Assembly (NCBI GenBank): GCA_001247695.2
Contig: LGRX02027045.1
Location: 1-64,000 of the forward strand
Length of the DNA: 64,000 nt
DNA from: Cymbomonas tetramitiformis
Lineage: Eukaryota > Chlorophyta > Pyramimonadophyceae > Pyramimonadales > Pyramimonadaceae
Direction of reading: 5' to 3'
Shown here: positions 1 through 11,461 of the stretch, one piece after another
Position numbering within the stretch: position 1 is the stretch's first letter
Layout of the letters: every line of letters starts with the position of its first letter
Position numbers and translations under genes: made by a program
Notes under the pieces: generated by a model
Told to the model about the DNA's origin: nothing
The model's database searches: none
What the model saw: the letters and a program-made list of their open reading frames with translations, nothing else

Positions 1-11
1 AATGGGATCTC

Positions 12-752
12 ATGGAGCGCATGGTACGTCACACCATGGAAGGCGTCACCATCATGAACCCCATGGGCAAGATGACTGGCGAGTTCCAGCTGCCTTTTTA
101 CTATGAGAAGGACCAGCGCTGGCAGTACCAGCATCTAAAGTATGTACAGCGAGTGGACATCGCTGACCTTCGAGCTCGTCTGAAGGTGAGGTACGACATG
201 GAGGTGACTGGTGTGGAGGGCGTGAATGTGAATGGGATTCCGCAGCTCACGCTGTCAGACGCAGCGGACAAGGTGGGGAAGTTCTACCCGGTGACAGATG
301 GGGAAGGAGGCAGTGGCGAGGTGTTTAGCACGAACGCTGCCGCCGTGGAGTACCTGCATCTGGGGGACAACACGAGAGTGATGCTCGGAGCATGCAAGAC
401 AGAGGAGCACGCACAGGACGCGCTGGACACTTATGGGGCCAGAAGAAACCCTCCAGTGCGCACATCCAAGACTCTCAGGACGTCGAAGACGGTCAGGGGG
501 GATGAGGCGGGGCCATCTGGCTCCGCACCGCCACCATCTTCAGCACCGCTTCGTTTACGGCATCAAACCTGGCCCAACGGCGTCTTCGACCCTGCCATGT
601 TGGAGTACCACGCTGCAGTGTTCCAGGGCACCTACGAGCCGGAGTCGCCCACTCGCAGCGAGAATACAGCTGGGGAAGCCAACTGGCTGGATCTGGGAGG
701 GATCTCGGAGTTCATGGCGCTGCATGGACAGACGGTCTTCCTCATCCACGTA
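12..752 (+). CDS. Element A gag-like region, first reading frame
   Basis: This open frame, upstream of the pol gene of element A, reads without a stop from position 12 and probably continues from outside the window. I do not recognise a domain. The product is a mixed alpha/beta-looking, charged protein with no zinc knuckle. From about 753 the plausible protein sequence ([12 protein letters not shown] and onward) continues in the next frame (+1), so an indel, a programmed shift or a splice lies near 745-755. By position it is likely the gag or capsid-related part of the element; that is inference from place, not from a match. Confidence 0.4.
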
Positions 753-2184
753 CCGTTGCTTCATGGGCGAGATCGAGTTCCAGCTCGGGAAGCCCTTCGC
801 GGAGCGAGGAAAGGGGGTGCACACGCAGCGACTCAGCAGCCAGACCCTGCACCGGTACGCTTCCTCCGCAGGAGTGGGACGAAGGGAAGAGTTTCTGCCT
901 CTGGGTGGGCAGTCGAAAGGCTGCACGGGAGGACTCCTCGGCACCTTGCGGAAACATATGGAGCATCTGGTTGATCGCACTCAGCTCTTGGAGATCGCCA
1001 GAGGCCATTTGAGCGATGGCCCACGGCAGGGCACCCTACGGGTTTTCAAGACCCGTGCCAACGCCCGGTCCAAGGCCGTGTATTACCTCTTTGAGGACAA
1101 TCGCTACTACAGTGAGCGGGGACCCAGCAGCATGGCGTTCACCTTGGAGTACCTCTCCTCAGGTACGCGCAAGTTTGACTGCTGCAGCTGGGAGACCTGG
1201 AACAAGGTGGCGGTGATGCACCGAGAACCATTGTCTGCGTTCACATCCTCGGTGGGCCCGGCGTTGCTAGCTGAGGCACGTCGGGCAGAGGTGCAGGCGC
1301 GTCTTCGAAACGACTTCATGAGGTGCCTGGACCCAATCGAGGGAGGGGATGCAGGAAGTGAGGAGGGAGATGGCAGCATCTCAGGATACTCATCCGACCT
1401 CGCGGCTGTTGAGGGTGTGCGCACTCACACGGGTCGCACCAGAACACCGTCGCCGTTGACAGAGGATGAAGACAGCGTGGAGGTCATCAGTGAAAGACTG
1501 GTTGGGCTGTCTGCCAGTTTGGCACTCATCAGAGAATATGAAGAACGACCTCGTGCTGCCCGCGCAACTGCGAGGATAAGCACGCTTGGGCCAGACCGCC
1601 CGGGGCTTGGTGGTCGTGATGGCGCGCGAGCCACGCCCACGCCGGCACCCTACTCGGGCCGAGTTCTCGGCGGGATATCGACCATGGGCTTGGAGTGCAA
1701 CATGGCACAGAGACCTGAGCACCAGTCAATCAACGACATTCTGAGATCCCCGGCACATTCCGTCTGCACGCAGCAGACTGAAGCCGTACCTCCAGCTGCA
1801 CAAGAGCAGGACTCCGTTTCGTACGTGCCATCAACCCCGAGCTCTACAGCACCCAGCAGCCCGGAGCGTTCCAGTGGCTTCGTTGCGCATGTCGACACTC
1901 GACCTTCAGGCCAACCTGCAGCGCGCCCGCAGAGTCCAACTGAGGGTGCCGCACAGCAGAGTTCGCCGCGGGCTGGTCAGCGCAGGAGGAGATCTCCGAG
2001 CCCCGGGGAAGGCGCTCATCGTCAGGACGCGGCTCGCGGTCGGCATGCCGGCATGGGCGCGTCGCGTGCTCCCCAGAGACGCCAAAGTTATGATGAGATC
2101 TGGGAGGAGAGGAGAAGGGAGAGCGCACTGGGGCCTTTTCAAGGGGGCACCGGGCCGGCTGCAGCCCGGCGCGCCCGTCACTGA
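748..2184 (+). CDS. Element A gag-like region, second reading frame
   Basis: This frame continues the gag-like region after a +1 frame change near 750 and ends at a stop at 2184, 65 bp before the pol ATG. The first half (about 780-1330) looks like folded protein. From about 1400 it turns into a low-complexity stretch rich in Ser, Pro, Arg and Glu, ending in an Arg-rich tail, which fits a nucleic-acid-binding C-terminus of a gag protein without a zinc knuckle. No family was recognised. Pol starts in a different frame, so gag and pol are separate frames here. Confidence 0.4.
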   Translation, partial: TYRCFMGEIEFQLGKPFAERGKGVHTQRLSSQTLHRYASSAGVGRREEFLPLGGQSKGCTGGLLGTLRKHMEHLVDRTQLLEIARGHLSDGPRQGTLRVFKTRANARSKAVYYLFEDNRYYSERGPSSMAFTLEYLSSGTRKFDCCSWETWNKVAVMHREPLSAFTSSVGPALLAEARRAEVQARLRNDFMRCLDPIEGGDAGSEEGDGSISGYSSDLAAVEGVRTHTGRTRTPSPLTEDEDSVEVISERLVGLSASLALIREYEERPRAARATARISTLGPDRPGLGGRDGARATPTPAPYSGRVLGGISTMGLECNMAQRPEHQSINDILRSPAHSVCTQQTEAVPPAAQEQDSVSYVPSTPSSTAPSSPERSSGFVAHVDTRPSGQPAARPQSPTEGAAQQSSPRAGQRRRRSPSPGEGAHRQDAARGRHAGMGASRAPQRRQSYDEIWEERRRESALGPFQGGTGPAAARRARH

Positions 2185-2249
2185 GAAGCAGCCCCGGCGA
2201 AAAGCCGGGCACGCAGCCCGCCAATGATAGGCGGGCGAAGCGCACTCAG

Positions 2250-5200
2250 GTGTGCTTCCTGCTCATGGGGGTGTTCGTGCGCTTGCAGTGGCCGCAGCTG
2301 CCTCATTTTGCAGTGATGGCAGTATGGGTGGCTATGGAGGTATTCAGATTTCTTGGTGAGGTCGTCGCCTGCTGGGCATTCCACGCTGAAGCGCCCCGCA
2401 GAGCCATGGCACGCGCATTGTGGGCTGTGCGCGCAACGCCGCTCGAGCCATGGGCGCATCAACGGGGGCCTCTGCGAGTGCTGTTGGAGCTGGCCAGGCA
2501 CCTACTGCTGTTGACCAAGGGTGCTCTTGAGGTAGCTGGGCTCCACCACGCTCGGCGTGGGCTGTGGTACGTGCCATTGATACGGTTCTGCCTCGCCATG
2601 CTCGCCATGCACTTCACGCACATGGTCGGCACTCTTGGGTGCGTCTTGACAGTTGGCGCCCACATTGTCCACCATGGGTTGCCATGCGCCGGCTCGATTC
2701 GAGACGGTGGCACATTCGCCGCGCTGAAGACTCAGGTGGGTCGCGCGCTGGCGGTCGCCCAGCGGATCTTGGCCGCAGGGCCGGCTACGCTGGCCGCTGT
2801 TCCTCGGCGCATGCAGAAGCCGCGCTTTGCCGCCCGACTGCAGCGCCTGCAGTTCACGGCCGCTTGCTACCAGGTGGCGCACTATGCCTATGTGATATCG
2901 GTCTTGGCGCTGGTGGTCTACGTGTCTGCGGGAGGAGGCCTGGGCCGTATGCAAGGGGGGTGGAAGATGTTGACTTGCATACTGACCCTTCATCCTCCAG
3001 TTAAACCAGTGGGTACCAGCAGAATTTTGAAACTTTTGCTGCTGCTAGCGGTGGCTGCTTGGGTGGCTGCTGTGGCCCCTGGGGGGTCTCAGGGCGTACT
3101 GACGATGGGATCGTGCTCGGGCTCGCCGACCAGATCTGCCAGGACCGCCTGGGAAGACCAGAGGTCTTCGCGCCAATGGGACACCGGATGGGAGGCTATG
3201 GTGGCAGAGCAGGACGAGGTGCTTCCGCACACGGTGCTGGACACGTTACAGCCAGGGGGCACGACCAGGGTCACCAAGGACGAGGCCGCGTGGCTGGACA
3301 CCGAGCTCAATGCCACCTTTGGAGGACATCCCGAGTTCACCGAGGAGAATTGGGAGGAGATGCGCAACGTGGTAAGGAGGTGCAGCTACTGCTTCGCCAA
3401 CAAGCCGCAGGACATCAGAGGCTACCATGGGGGCGCGACACATGCGACCTTCGCCATCCCTTTCAAGGACGAGACTAAGGTAGCTTACCAACGACCGAGG
3501 AGATACAGCCCGGGAGAGCAGGAGATCATCGACCTGCACTGCAAGGAACTGCTGGAATATGGCTTCATCGAGCCGGCTTCGCAGCACTGCAGACACGCCA
3601 GCAACGTGGTGGTTGCGGGGAAGAAGGATCACGACACTGGACAGTGGACCTCGACGAGGTTCTGCGTCGACCTCCGGAACACGAACCGGTTGTCGCTGAA
3701 GGATAACACGTTACCACATCGTCCAGAAGAGCTCTACCAGCGCGTGGCCAAGGCCAAGTTCAAGACTACCCTGGACGCGACCAAGGCGTTCCACCAGATT
3801 CCCATGACCACTGAGGAGGACAGGGACAAGACAGCGTTCTGGTGGGGCAACCAGCTTTATCGCTACACATCCATGCCGTTTGGAGCAGCTGGAGCAACCG
3901 CAGCCTTCATCAGGATCATGGACTACGAGCTACGCCACCTGCAACACTGCACGGTGGCGTACGTCGATGACGTGTGCATATACTCAGACACTGCTGAGCA
4001 GCACATCAAGGATGTGGAAGCCGTGCTTCGCACTTTGGGGGATGCAGGGATACGTCTGCATTCGGGCAAGTCGACCTTCGGGTCAGCCACGGTGGACTTC
4101 TTGGGCTACCGCATCGGCTATAATACCATTGGCGCGCAGGACATCAAGTGCAAGGCCATCCAAGAGCTGCCCAAGCCCGAGGATAAAACTGGAGTACGCT
4201 CCATCCTTGGACTCATGAACTATTACAAAGGTCTGGTGGGGGAACCCATGGGACCCAACTACTCAGAGATGGCACGACCATTGAACGACTTGCTCAGAAA
4301 GGAAGTGTTGGATGTCAAGGAAGCTTGGGGGAAGGATCAGGACCAAGCATTGCAAGCATTGAAGGACGCCCTATGTTCGGGGAGATGTTTGAAGCCCATT
4401 GATTACAGCAAGCCCATCTTCCTCTACACGGACTGGAGCAACCATGGCATTGGCGCAGTGCTGGGGCAGAAGGACGAGAATGGCGTAGAGCACATCTGTG
4501 TGGTCATCAGCCGCTCGCTGTCGAAAACCGAGAGACAGTACGCGAGCTTCCAGGGTGAGATGTTGGCAGTGGTGTGGGCCATCCGCACATTACGACAGTA
4601 CCTGCACGGGATCCACTTCACGCTGATCACCGACCATTCGCCGCTCACAACACTCATGGAGAAGGGGGACCTACAAGGTCAACACCTACGCTGGGCCATC
4701 AGCCTCCAGGAGTTTGAGTTCACGGTCCAGTACCGACCAGGTCCGAAGAATGAGAACGCGGATGTGCCATCCAGGTACCCACTGCCCAGCACCGCAGACG
4801 AGACTGGTGCCCGTTTGGATCGTGAAGGGGACCGAGCCAGGGAAGCGGGGCGTGCCGAGAGGCCAACGCGCTGTTTCGCAGACATCATTTGCTTGGAAGT
4901 AACCAGGGAGCCACCACTTGGCCCCGAAGTAAACCCAGAAGCCCAGGTGGCCAACTACTGCGAGAACATGGCCAGGGAGCAGCTGGGGACTAGTGCAGTC
5001 CATCGACTGTTTGACGTGCACTACCGAGAAGAGCTGGAGTGTAACAAGGGGGTCATGTTTGACACTGACCACCCGGAAGTGGCCAGGTGCTCGGGCAGGT
5101 TGACTCGAGTCGCCTGGGATGCCCTCAGCCAGGTACGGCCGATCAGGGGTATGCATTCCGGAGGCTCACCAGCGATATACGGCGACGAGACCATGGAGGG

Positions 5201-8200
5201 TGGTAAACTCAAAGTGCCGAAGAAGATCGACACGAGAGTGATTGACAAGAACTTCTTCCGGGAAGCCAGAGAAGAGGGCGTGGTCTGCTATGAGCCGTGT
5301 GGGGGCCTGTGTGCTGGACTAGAGATGCTCTTGCGCTGCGGAGTTAAGGTTAACAAGTACCTCTACCAGGACATCTCGAAGTCCAGCCAGACGGTAGCCA
5401 GGGCCAGGTGCATGGCGCTCAGTCGCCGTCATCCTGACTTGTTCCGTGCCGAGGCAGCCCACTTGGAGCAACTGCCCAGCAACATCGAAGACACCAGCCT
5501 CATTGACCTTGTACATGCAGGGGCATTGAGTGGAGAGCAGTGGGTCATGGTGTGTGGATATCCATGCCAGGACCTGTCACCAGCTGGCAAGCTGGCTGGT
5601 CTGGAGGGCAGGCACAGCAGACTGTTCTACCAGGCAGTGCGAGTCCTCTCCACGCTGCAACAGCTGCAGCCTCAGAGACCGCCAGCATATGTGCTGGAAA
5701 ACGTTTCTCCGCTGTCACACAGGGAGAACTCGAAGATCAGGAAGGAGGTGTTCCCCATCATCAACAGCGTGGTGGGCCAGCCGGTGTCCTTTGACGCGGC
5801 GCGCGCGGGATCATACGCGCATCGTCTACGAGCATATTGGAGCAATCTGTTCCAGAATCAGCAGTTCAATCTGGTGATGGAGCGGGTGGACAGACCACCA
5901 GACAGATACGTGCGCGATATTCTGCAGCGAGGCTGGAAGCCGCGCAGGGTCGTCACAGGAGACAGGAAGCCTCACTACACCGCCAACGTTGTAGGGGAGC
6001 CTATGAGAGTATTGCCAACCATCTTGGCGACACAAAACTCTCGTGCTTTTCGCGCGCCTCGCGCAGGCACAGTGGTGAGGAAGGGAGACGATGATGAAGT
6101 GGGGGAGACCAGAGAGGTTAACCTGGACGAGAAGGCAGTGGCCATGGGGTACAGCGCAGGTGAGCTGCGCGCGGCACATGGCATGAAAGACGAAGAATTG
6201 GCAGGAGTGCTTGGCCTTGCCATGGACCGAAGAGCAATGGAGCTATTGTATGCGATTGCCGAGGTCAGCACGACCAAACTGCCGAAGAGTGAGGAGAGTG
6301 AGGAGGAGGAACATGGCACGCTAGTTGCCATCCCCATCGCGAAAGCCACCAAGGTGGCTGCCACCTCCGAGGGCACGGCTGAGCCGGTGCGAGCCCAACT
6401 AGCAGAGTGGATCACCAGTTCCAGCGGCTACACCCAGCAAGTCGCGCGACGCCTCAGCCATCAGGACTGGGAAGAACGACTGCAACGCATGTGCAGCCAA
6501 GGACAGAAAGGTACACAGGGGCTAGGCACCGCCGACGCTGTTCCACGCCGCAGGCAGTGGAAGATGGCCTCCATGAAGCTCGCGGGCTACGAGGCACGTC
6601 ACCGGCAGGCCTTTTCAAGACCTGGAGGCAAGCCAGCAGAGACGAGCTCAGCCCCAGAGTGGGCACCAGTGGCAAAGGAGAAAGAGATGAGGCTGCCTAA
6701 GCTGCCCGACACTACGAGAATGGTTGCCATGCTAGCCAGCGTAACCAACCAGGAGTCATTCCGAGAAAGATACCCCGATATACACGAGGACGAGCTATGC
6801 CTCGCGTGGATCAAGACAGGAGGAAGAGTGGAGGTGCCCAAGGAGGAATATCACAGGGTAAGGAAGAGGGCAGCGCGTCACCGTTGGGACGAGCTCATGG
6901 GCGAGTTATACATGGTCACTGTCAGTGGTAAGGAGCTGCTGGTGCCCAAGCCCTGTGACAGGATTCAGTTGGTGCGTGAGTACCATGAGAGGACTGGCCA
7001 TTGGGGCATCAGGCGGACATTGAACCTGTTGTGGCAACGCCATTACTGGGCAGGCATGAAACAGGATGTGCAAGCAGTGGTCACTCAGTGCCAGACTTGC
7101 CAGAGGGTGAAGACGCACTATGCACGGGAGGAGGCGAATCTCACGCCGCTGGAGATCAAGTCCTTCATGTATCGCTGGTCCCTGGATTTAGCGTGGCCCA
7201 CGAAACGCATCACGAAGGCTGGGAACCAACGCGTCTTGGTCATGATTGAGCACTACACGCGATTCGTCGTGTGCGTTCCAATCCCCGACAAGGAGGCCGC
7301 CACCATCGCCAACGCATTTCGCTATCATGTCCTATCCGTGTTTGGGGCGCCTGCAGAATGTTTGGGGGATGGGGGCACAGAGTTTGAAGGTGAGTTCTCT
7401 GCTCTATGCGAGCAGTGTCTCATTGACCGGAGAGTGACTTCACCGAGTTCCCCAGAGAGCAATGGCTTAACTGAACGGGTGGTACGCACCCTCAAGTTTT
7501 GCTTCAAGAAGATGGCCCTCGACAAGGGCCTGGACTTCGAGTGGGATGAGATGCTCTGGTCACTCGTACTCAGCTACAACGCAGCTAAGCAGCAATCCAC
7601 TGGAGTGGCGCCATTCACCTTGCTGTTCGCTCAGGAAGCCACAGTGCCACCGGATCTTCGTGCTCGACCCGAGTTGGACTTTGGGAAGCAGGAGGAGAAG
7701 ACACTTGCTGATGATCTGTTACAGCGAGCCGCCATCGTGAAGAGGCTCATGGTACATGCAGGCTGCAACCTGGAGATCGCTCAGCACCGCGACACTTTAC
7801 GGTACGAGCACAGGAGGAGTGGCAGTTACGAGCCGAAGCCGCACCAGTTCAAGGCAGGCGATTTCGTGTATATACGACAACAACCGCGCTCTGGCATGGA
7901 GGTGGCCACCAAGTCAGCCATCCTGAAGATAGTCAAGGTGCAAAGAGATGGAGTGGTAGTGTTGGAGGACAGCACGAAGCTGCGGGAGAAGAGCACAGTG
8001 CAAAATATTGCGCCATGTCACTTACAAGTGAAAGACCAGTACGACTGCAGTGCAGCCATTCCCAGCAAGCATCTCGCGTGTGAGGTGTGTATGCGGACAG
8101 ATGGGGAGGCAGCCATGTTGCTGTGTGACACCTGTAACCGTGGTTATCACACGTGGTGTCTGAATCCGGCGCTGGATGGAGTACCTGAAGGGGACTGGCA

Positions 8201-9293
8201 ATGTCCCAAGTGCTTAGGTGGGACTGTGGTGGCAGCTGCCGCCGAGGTGAGCGCGTCAATCGTTGACAAGATGGCGGCCATGGAGCTGCAGCTGAGAGAG
8301 AAGCTGGGATCAGACGTGGTATTGTTGCCTGCAGACGTGGGTCCTCATCGTGCAGTGAGGCCAGGACGTGAAGACCCATGGCAGGCGCTGACCTCGCGGC
8401 AGATGCTCAGAAAAGAAGGGAGCATGGGGGAGCTTCCTGACAGAGTGGCCTGGGGAAACCAGGAGGAGCTCAGCAGAGTGATCACAGAAGTGATGCCAGG
8501 ATTCTGGCATGAGGGCCATCGCACCATCTTGAGCAGGAAGTGTGCAGAGCAGCACACTCGCGCGAGAAGTCTCCGCAAGACGTCCACGGTGCAGGCCATG
8601 AGCCCCGAGGAAGTGCAGAAGAGAGGAGATGTCACACAACTGAGCAGAGCTCAGGTGAAGATTGCCAGTCAACTGGATTGGGGCTTAGAGTTGGTGATGA
8701 CAGTTCCTCAGGAGGTCAGACGTTTGGCGCACGAGGTGACTTGGGAGAAGATCACACAGGTATGGGATCCTTGGGCTGGCACAGGTGTCATTGGCAAGGT
8801 TATGTCACTGGAGTGGCCTCATCTGAAGGTTATGAATAATGATTGGAATCCGCAGTTGAAGTGGCACGAAGCCCTTAATGCTTTGCAACCGGGCAATTAT
8901 CGAGCCTGGAAGGAGAAGTATGGGGTGTGTGACGCAGTGGTAACTTCACCCTGGTTCGCAGTGCTGGATATTGCGTTGCCGTTGGCAGTACTGGCCAGCC
9001 GAGTGGTGGCTTGTATTCATGTGCCATCGCACTACATGACAGATATGACAGAAAGCAGGGCACAATACTTTCGTAAGCTGTGTCACGCTGGACGTTTACA
9101 TGTGATTGGACATTTAGAGCATGGACCTATTGGCAGAAGATGCATGTGGGTCATGGTGTTTCGCAACCCTTTGACAAGAGCCAGGATGTTGCGAGGAGGA
9201 GAAGCTTCTGGAGTGGGTATGTTTACCTTCAGCATGGGCAAGTTCGCAATGGATGGCGTTACGACAGAAGATGCTGAGCAAGCTCTTGTCTAA
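2250..9293 (+). CDS. Element A pol: RT, RNase H, C5 DNA methyltransferase, integrase, PHD finger, second methyltransferase-like domain
   Basis: 2,347 residues in one frame. Residues 1-290 are rich in hydrophobic segments (about 110-140, 210-235 and 255-275) that could span a membrane. RT covers about 410-640 with YVDD near 571. RNase H covers about 720-840 with LYTDWSN and TDHSPL. A C5 cytosine methyltransferase covers about 1013-1310, with [11 protein letters not shown] near 1104 (catalytic Cys), LENVSPL near 1150 and an [10 protein letters not shown] segment; it looks closest to DNMT3/DRM. Integrase has an HHCC zinc site (1579-1620), D near 1645, DGGTEF near 1708 and E in [11 protein letters not shown] near 1740. 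A PHD finger (Cys4-His-Cys3 pattern) covers 1944-1990. The C-terminus has [10 protein letters not shown] near 2172 and TSPWF near 2230, like an amino-methyltransferase. Domains are read from motifs, and no inactivating break is visible. Confidence 0.9.
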   Translation: MCFLLMGVFVRLQWPQLPHFAVMAVWVAMEVFRFLGEVVACWAFHAEAPRRAMARALWAVRATPLEPWAHQRGPLRVLLELARHLLLLTKGALEVAGLHHARRGLWYVPLIRFCLAMLAMHFTHMVGTLGCVLTVGAHIVHHGLPCAGSIRDGGTFAALKTQVGRALAVAQRILAAGPATLAAVPRRMQKPRFAARLQRLQFTAACYQVAHYAYVISVLALVVYVSAGGGLGRMQGGWKMLTCILTLHPPVKPVGTSRILKLLLLLAVAAWVAAVAPGGSQGVLTMGSCSGSPTRSARTAWEDQRSSRQWDTGWEAMVAEQDEVLPHTVLDTLQPGGTTRVTKDEAAWLDTELNATFGGHPEFTEENWEEMRNVVRRCSYCFANKPQDIRGYHGGATHATFAIPFKDETKVAYQRPRRYSPGEQEIIDLHCKELLEYGFIEPASQHCRHASNVVVAGKKDHDTGQWTSTRFCVDLRNTNRLSLKDNTLPHRPEELYQRVAKAKFKTTLDATKAFHQIPMTTEEDRDKTAFWWGNQLYRYTSMPFGAAGATAAFIRIMDYELRHLQHCTVAYVDDVCIYSDTAEQHIKDVEAVLRTLGDAGIRLHSGKSTFGSATVDFLGYRIGYNTIGAQDIKCKAIQELPKPEDKTGVRSILGLMNYYKGLVGEPMGPNYSEMARPLNDLLRKEVLDVKEAWGKDQDQALQALKDALCSGRCLKPIDYSKPIFLYTDWSNHGIGAVLGQKDENGVEHICVVISRSLSKTERQYASFQGEMLAVVWAIRTLRQYLHGIHFTLITDHSPLTTLMEKGDLQGQHLRWAISLQEFEFTVQYRPGPKNENADVPSRYPLPSTADETGARLDREGDRAREAGRAERPTRCFADIICLEVTREPPLGPEVNPEAQVANYCENMAREQLGTSAVHRLFDVHYREELECNKGVMFDTDHPEVARCSGRLTRVAWDALSQVRPIRGMHSGGSPAIYGDETMEGGKLKVPKKIDTRVIDKNFFREAREEGVVCYEPCGGLCAGLEMLLRCGVKVNKYLYQDISKSSQTVARARCMALSRRHPDLFRAEAAHLEQLPSNIEDTSLIDLVHAGALSGEQWVMVCGYPCQDLSPAGKLAGLEGRHSRLFYQAVRVLSTLQQLQPQRPPAYVLENVSPLSHRENSKIRKEVFPIINSVVGQPVSFDAARAGSYAHRLRAYWSNLFQNQQFNLVMERVDRPPDRYVRDILQRGWKPRRVVTGDRKPHYTANVVGEPMRVLPTILATQNSRAFRAPRAGTVVRKGDDDEVGETREVNLDEKAVAMGYSAGELRAAHGMKDEELAGVLGLAMDRRAMELLYAIAEVSTTKLPKSEESEEEEHGTLVAIPIAKATKVAATSEGTAEPVRAQLAEWITSSSGYTQQVARRLSHQDWEERLQRMCSQGQKGTQGLGTADAVPRRRQWKMASMKLAGYEARHRQAFSRPGGKPAETSSAPEWAPVAKEKEMRLPKLPDTTRMVAMLASVTNQESFRERYPDIHEDELCLAWIKTGGRVEVPKEEYHRVRKRAARHRWDELMGELYMVTVSGKELLVPKPCDRIQLVREYHERTGHWGIRRTLNLLWQRHYWAGMKQDVQAVVTQCQTCQRVKTHYAREEANLTPLEIKSFMYRWSLDLAWPTKRITKAGNQRVLVMIEHYTRFVVCVPIPDKEAATIANAFRYHVLSVFGAPAECLGDGGTEFEGEFSALCEQCLIDRRVTSPSSPESNGLTERVVRTLKFCFKKMALDKGLDFEWDEMLWSLVLSYNAAKQQSTGVAPFTLLFAQEATVPPDLRARPELDFGKQEEKTLADDLLQRAAIVKRLMVHAGCNLEIAQHRDTLRYEHRRSGSYEPKPHQFKAGDFVYIRQQPRSGMEVATKSAILKIVKVQRDGVVVLEDSTKLREKSTVQNIAPCHLQVKDQYDCSAAIPSKHLACEVCMRTDGEAAMLLCDTCNRGYHTWCLNPALDGVPEGDWQCPKCLGGTVVAAAAEVSASIVDKMAAMELQLREKLGSDVVLLPADVGPHRAVRPGREDPWQALTSRQMLRKEGSMGELPDRVAWGNQEELSRVITEVMPGFWHEGHRTILSRKCAEQHTRARSLRKTSTVQAMSPEEVQKRGDVTQLSRAQVKIASQLDWGLELVMTVPQEVRRLAHEVTWEKITQVWDPWAGTGVIGKVMSLEWPHLKVMNNDWNPQLKWHEALNALQPGNYRAWKEKYGVCDAVVTSPWFAVLDIALPLAVLASRVVACIHVPSHYMTDMTESRAQYFRKLCHAGRLHVIGHLEHGPIGRRCMWVMVFRNPLTRARMLRGGEASGVGMFTFSMGKFAMDGVTTEDAEQALV

Positions 9294-9322
9294 TGTCTGT
9301 GCTACCAGTGGCAGCTACAGAT

Positions 9323-9328
9323 GGGGGA
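9323..9328 (+). other. Element A polypurine tract
   Basis: A short GGGGGA run directly before the repeat that starts TGTTGAG. Its place, 30 bp after the pol stop and abutting the presumed 3' LTR, fits the primer for plus-strand DNA synthesis. Confidence 0.5.
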
Positions 9329-9938
9329 TGTTGAGAAAAAGAGCTTGCACAAGTGGTGAGAAGAGATAAAGAGATATCAAAAATTTTGAGATTTTGTATA
9401 GTTACAGTAGCAAGATAACTGTGCAGTCATATAAGGAAACATATGCAAAGTCGAGCTAGTGTTGTATAGGCACTGACAATAAGTAAGACTGTCTAGTAGT
9501 AGGGCTAGAGGGTTGTGCTTTGTGTGGACGCTTCGTGCATAAGTTCGCGACAGCTGTCACAAACCACGGCTTATCGTGTACCTCAGCCGGGTTGTGACAC
9601 TTGCTGTAGCAGTCTCTGTGACGAACGTATGACACGCGCAGTACGATACGCGCGAGGAGTTATGACAGTGACGAGATACGGAAATACGGATGGGTGTTAC
9701 ACTTGTTTGGAGATAGCGAGAATAAGTGGGGCGGCGTAGCAGGGTGAGCCAGACGCTCATTTTTGTTTTGCCTTCGTAACAGTGATTCCGAAAATAGCCA
9801 GGACTCGCTTAAGACCGCGAAAACAGCAGTGTTATGAAATAATTAGTGAGATACAGTATTCTTCTACTTGTAAAGATATACATTTGTGGACTTGTCCTTG
9901 TGCGACTGCGTCAGAACTGTAATTAACAGTCTTTTTCA
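9329..9938 (+). repeat. Presumed 3' LTR of element A (610 bp, TG...CA)
   Basis: It begins TGTTGAGAAAAAG right after the purine tract and ends TTTTTCA, immediately followed by a second TGTTGAG copy at 9939. The first 224 bp (9329-9552) recur at 9939-10162 with one visible difference. The TG...CA ends support an LTR of 610 bp. A 224-bp LTR ending GCGACA is the alternative. The 5' LTR lies outside the window, so the length cannot be settled here. Confidence 0.55.
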
Positions 9939-10162
9939 TGTTGAGAAAAAGAGCTTGCACAAGTGGTGGGAAGAGATAAAGAGATATCAAAAATTTTGAG
10001 ATTTTGTATAGTTACAGTAGCAAGATAACTGTGCAGTCATATAAGGAAACATATGCAAAGTCGAGCTAGTGTTGTATAGGCACTGACAATAAGTAAGACT
10101 GTCTAGTAGTAGGGCTAGAGGGTTGTGCTTTGTGTGGACGCTTCGTGCATAAGTTCGCGACA
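9939..10162 (+). repeat. Second, truncated copy of the element A LTR
   Basis: A near-identical direct copy of 9329-9552, abutting the first LTR copy head to tail. It stops at GCGACA, after which the sequence differs. It may be the start of a second element, a partial tandem LTR, or a recombination product. Confidence 0.6.
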
Positions 10163-10721
10163 AAGGGGTGCTGCTGTTCAGAGAGGCACAACCGCGAATA
10201 GATTGTAGTCGGTCTCGCAGCTGGAGATGCTAATGAAGCCGAAAGTGGCGTGATACGGCACGCTCAGATGATTCCCGTAGCCGTAATCTTACGGTAACAG
10301 CGGGGCGTTGCTGGAGATGCAAACAAGGGTTCGCTGGAGATGCGGTCGCTGGAGACGCGACGTCGCTGGAGATGCGATGACGAGAGTAAGGACCGAAAAA
10401 AAAGAGACCACCGCTTCAAGTGGTGCAGCCCAAACCTGACGGGAAAGCTAAAATATATACTGCTGTAATATATTATAAGCTTTCACAGAGAAGAAAGCTG
10501 AAGCCGTGAGCTCAGGGTTTCAGATACATACTCAAGTGAATATTAGAATACAGATAGTGTTTTAATATTCCTAGCGGTTGGTGATGCTGCAGCAAGTGAC
10601 ACAGCAGAGAGTCACAACACAGTGAGGGGTGACAGCAGAAGGGGGGCAACAGTCACCCTTACACAGGGGGTGAAAGTTGCATCCCCCGTGAGAGGACGCG
10701 GAGGGGGTGCGTGCATTGGCC
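10163..10721. other. Non-coding stretch with GCTGGAGATGC repeats
   Basis: No gene seen. Five copies of the 11-mer GCTGGAGATGC (one with GACGC) lie at 10220, 10310, 10333, 10348 and 10365. An A-rich stretch and the short inverted repeat ACCACCGCTTCAAGTGGT follow near 10410. This may be the leader of the truncated element that begins at 9939 or of element W. Confidence 0.6.
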
Positions 10722-11461
10722 ATGTGTGCCCTGTTCCAGCAGGCGGCGGATGATGGGGCTGAGGCGTTTGCCAATGCGGCATCTACGTACGGGCCGCCTG
10801 CGGTACTCTGTGCGGGTGCGGTGGGCGGGATCGACGTGTCCGCCTACGGCTTCACGGTAGAGCCGCAGCAGCCTGCTGACGAGCCCGCGGGTGACGACAT
10901 TCATCAGCGGCTGGACGATCTCGCCGCGGAGGTCCATGCCGCGGCAAACTGCAAGGTGCACTACACCCACGCATCCTTCCCACCACCGGCGGTTCTCGAG
11001 CCGCATGCATCGGCTCTGGTGTGCGGCCCCGCGGCAGCGGGGAACATGCCGGAGGAGCAGGTTCCGGCAGGTGGTGCGGCGGCATCGGCATCCGCCGTGC
11101 CGGCCCCTGCTATACCTGTCTCGCAGGAGGAGGATGTGAAGCCCGTGCCGCTTCAATCGGCGCGGGTGACTGCCACGACGGACGGTGAGTTCCCTGAGTT
11201 CGTTCAGACTGTCAACCACGCCGCCATCGCGCCGGTTGACCTCACCGGCTACGACACCGACGACTACGAGGACTTTGCCGACGGCAGCTTCCGGCTGAAG
11301 CCGCGGGGTTCGCCTCCGTCGGCCAATCATGTTTCCGGGCCACCCGTGGACGAGCAGAGGACCTACGGTTGTGGGAAGCCGCCCTGGGGCTTTCCTGCCA
11401 CGGTTGGGCCATGGGGAATTCCTTTCCTCCTTTCCCTCGTTCTTTGCATCTCGATCATGGG

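Larger units (their letters stand above)
1..9938 (+). mobile_element. Ty3/gypsy-type LTR retrotransposon A (5' end outside window)
   Basis: This is a plus-strand LTR retrotransposon whose 5' LTR and primer site lie upstream of the window. Seen: a gag-like region (to about 2184), one 2,347-codon pol frame (2250-9293) with the order RT, RNase H, C5 methyltransferase, integrase, PHD finger, second methyltransferase-like domain, a short purine tract at 9323-9328, and a terminal repeat starting TGTTGAG at 9329. RT before integrase places it with Ty3/gypsy. The pol frame has no stop, so it is probably young. I saw no clear D-S/T-G protease motif. The 3' boundary is uncertain because the LTR-like repeat starts again at 9939. 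Confidence 0.85.

Noticed and set aside
10461..10573. Candidate W 5' LTR (TGCTGTAATA...TATTCCTA)
   Set aside because: Its ends resemble the family, but the body does not match the W 3' LTR and no duplication pairs with it.
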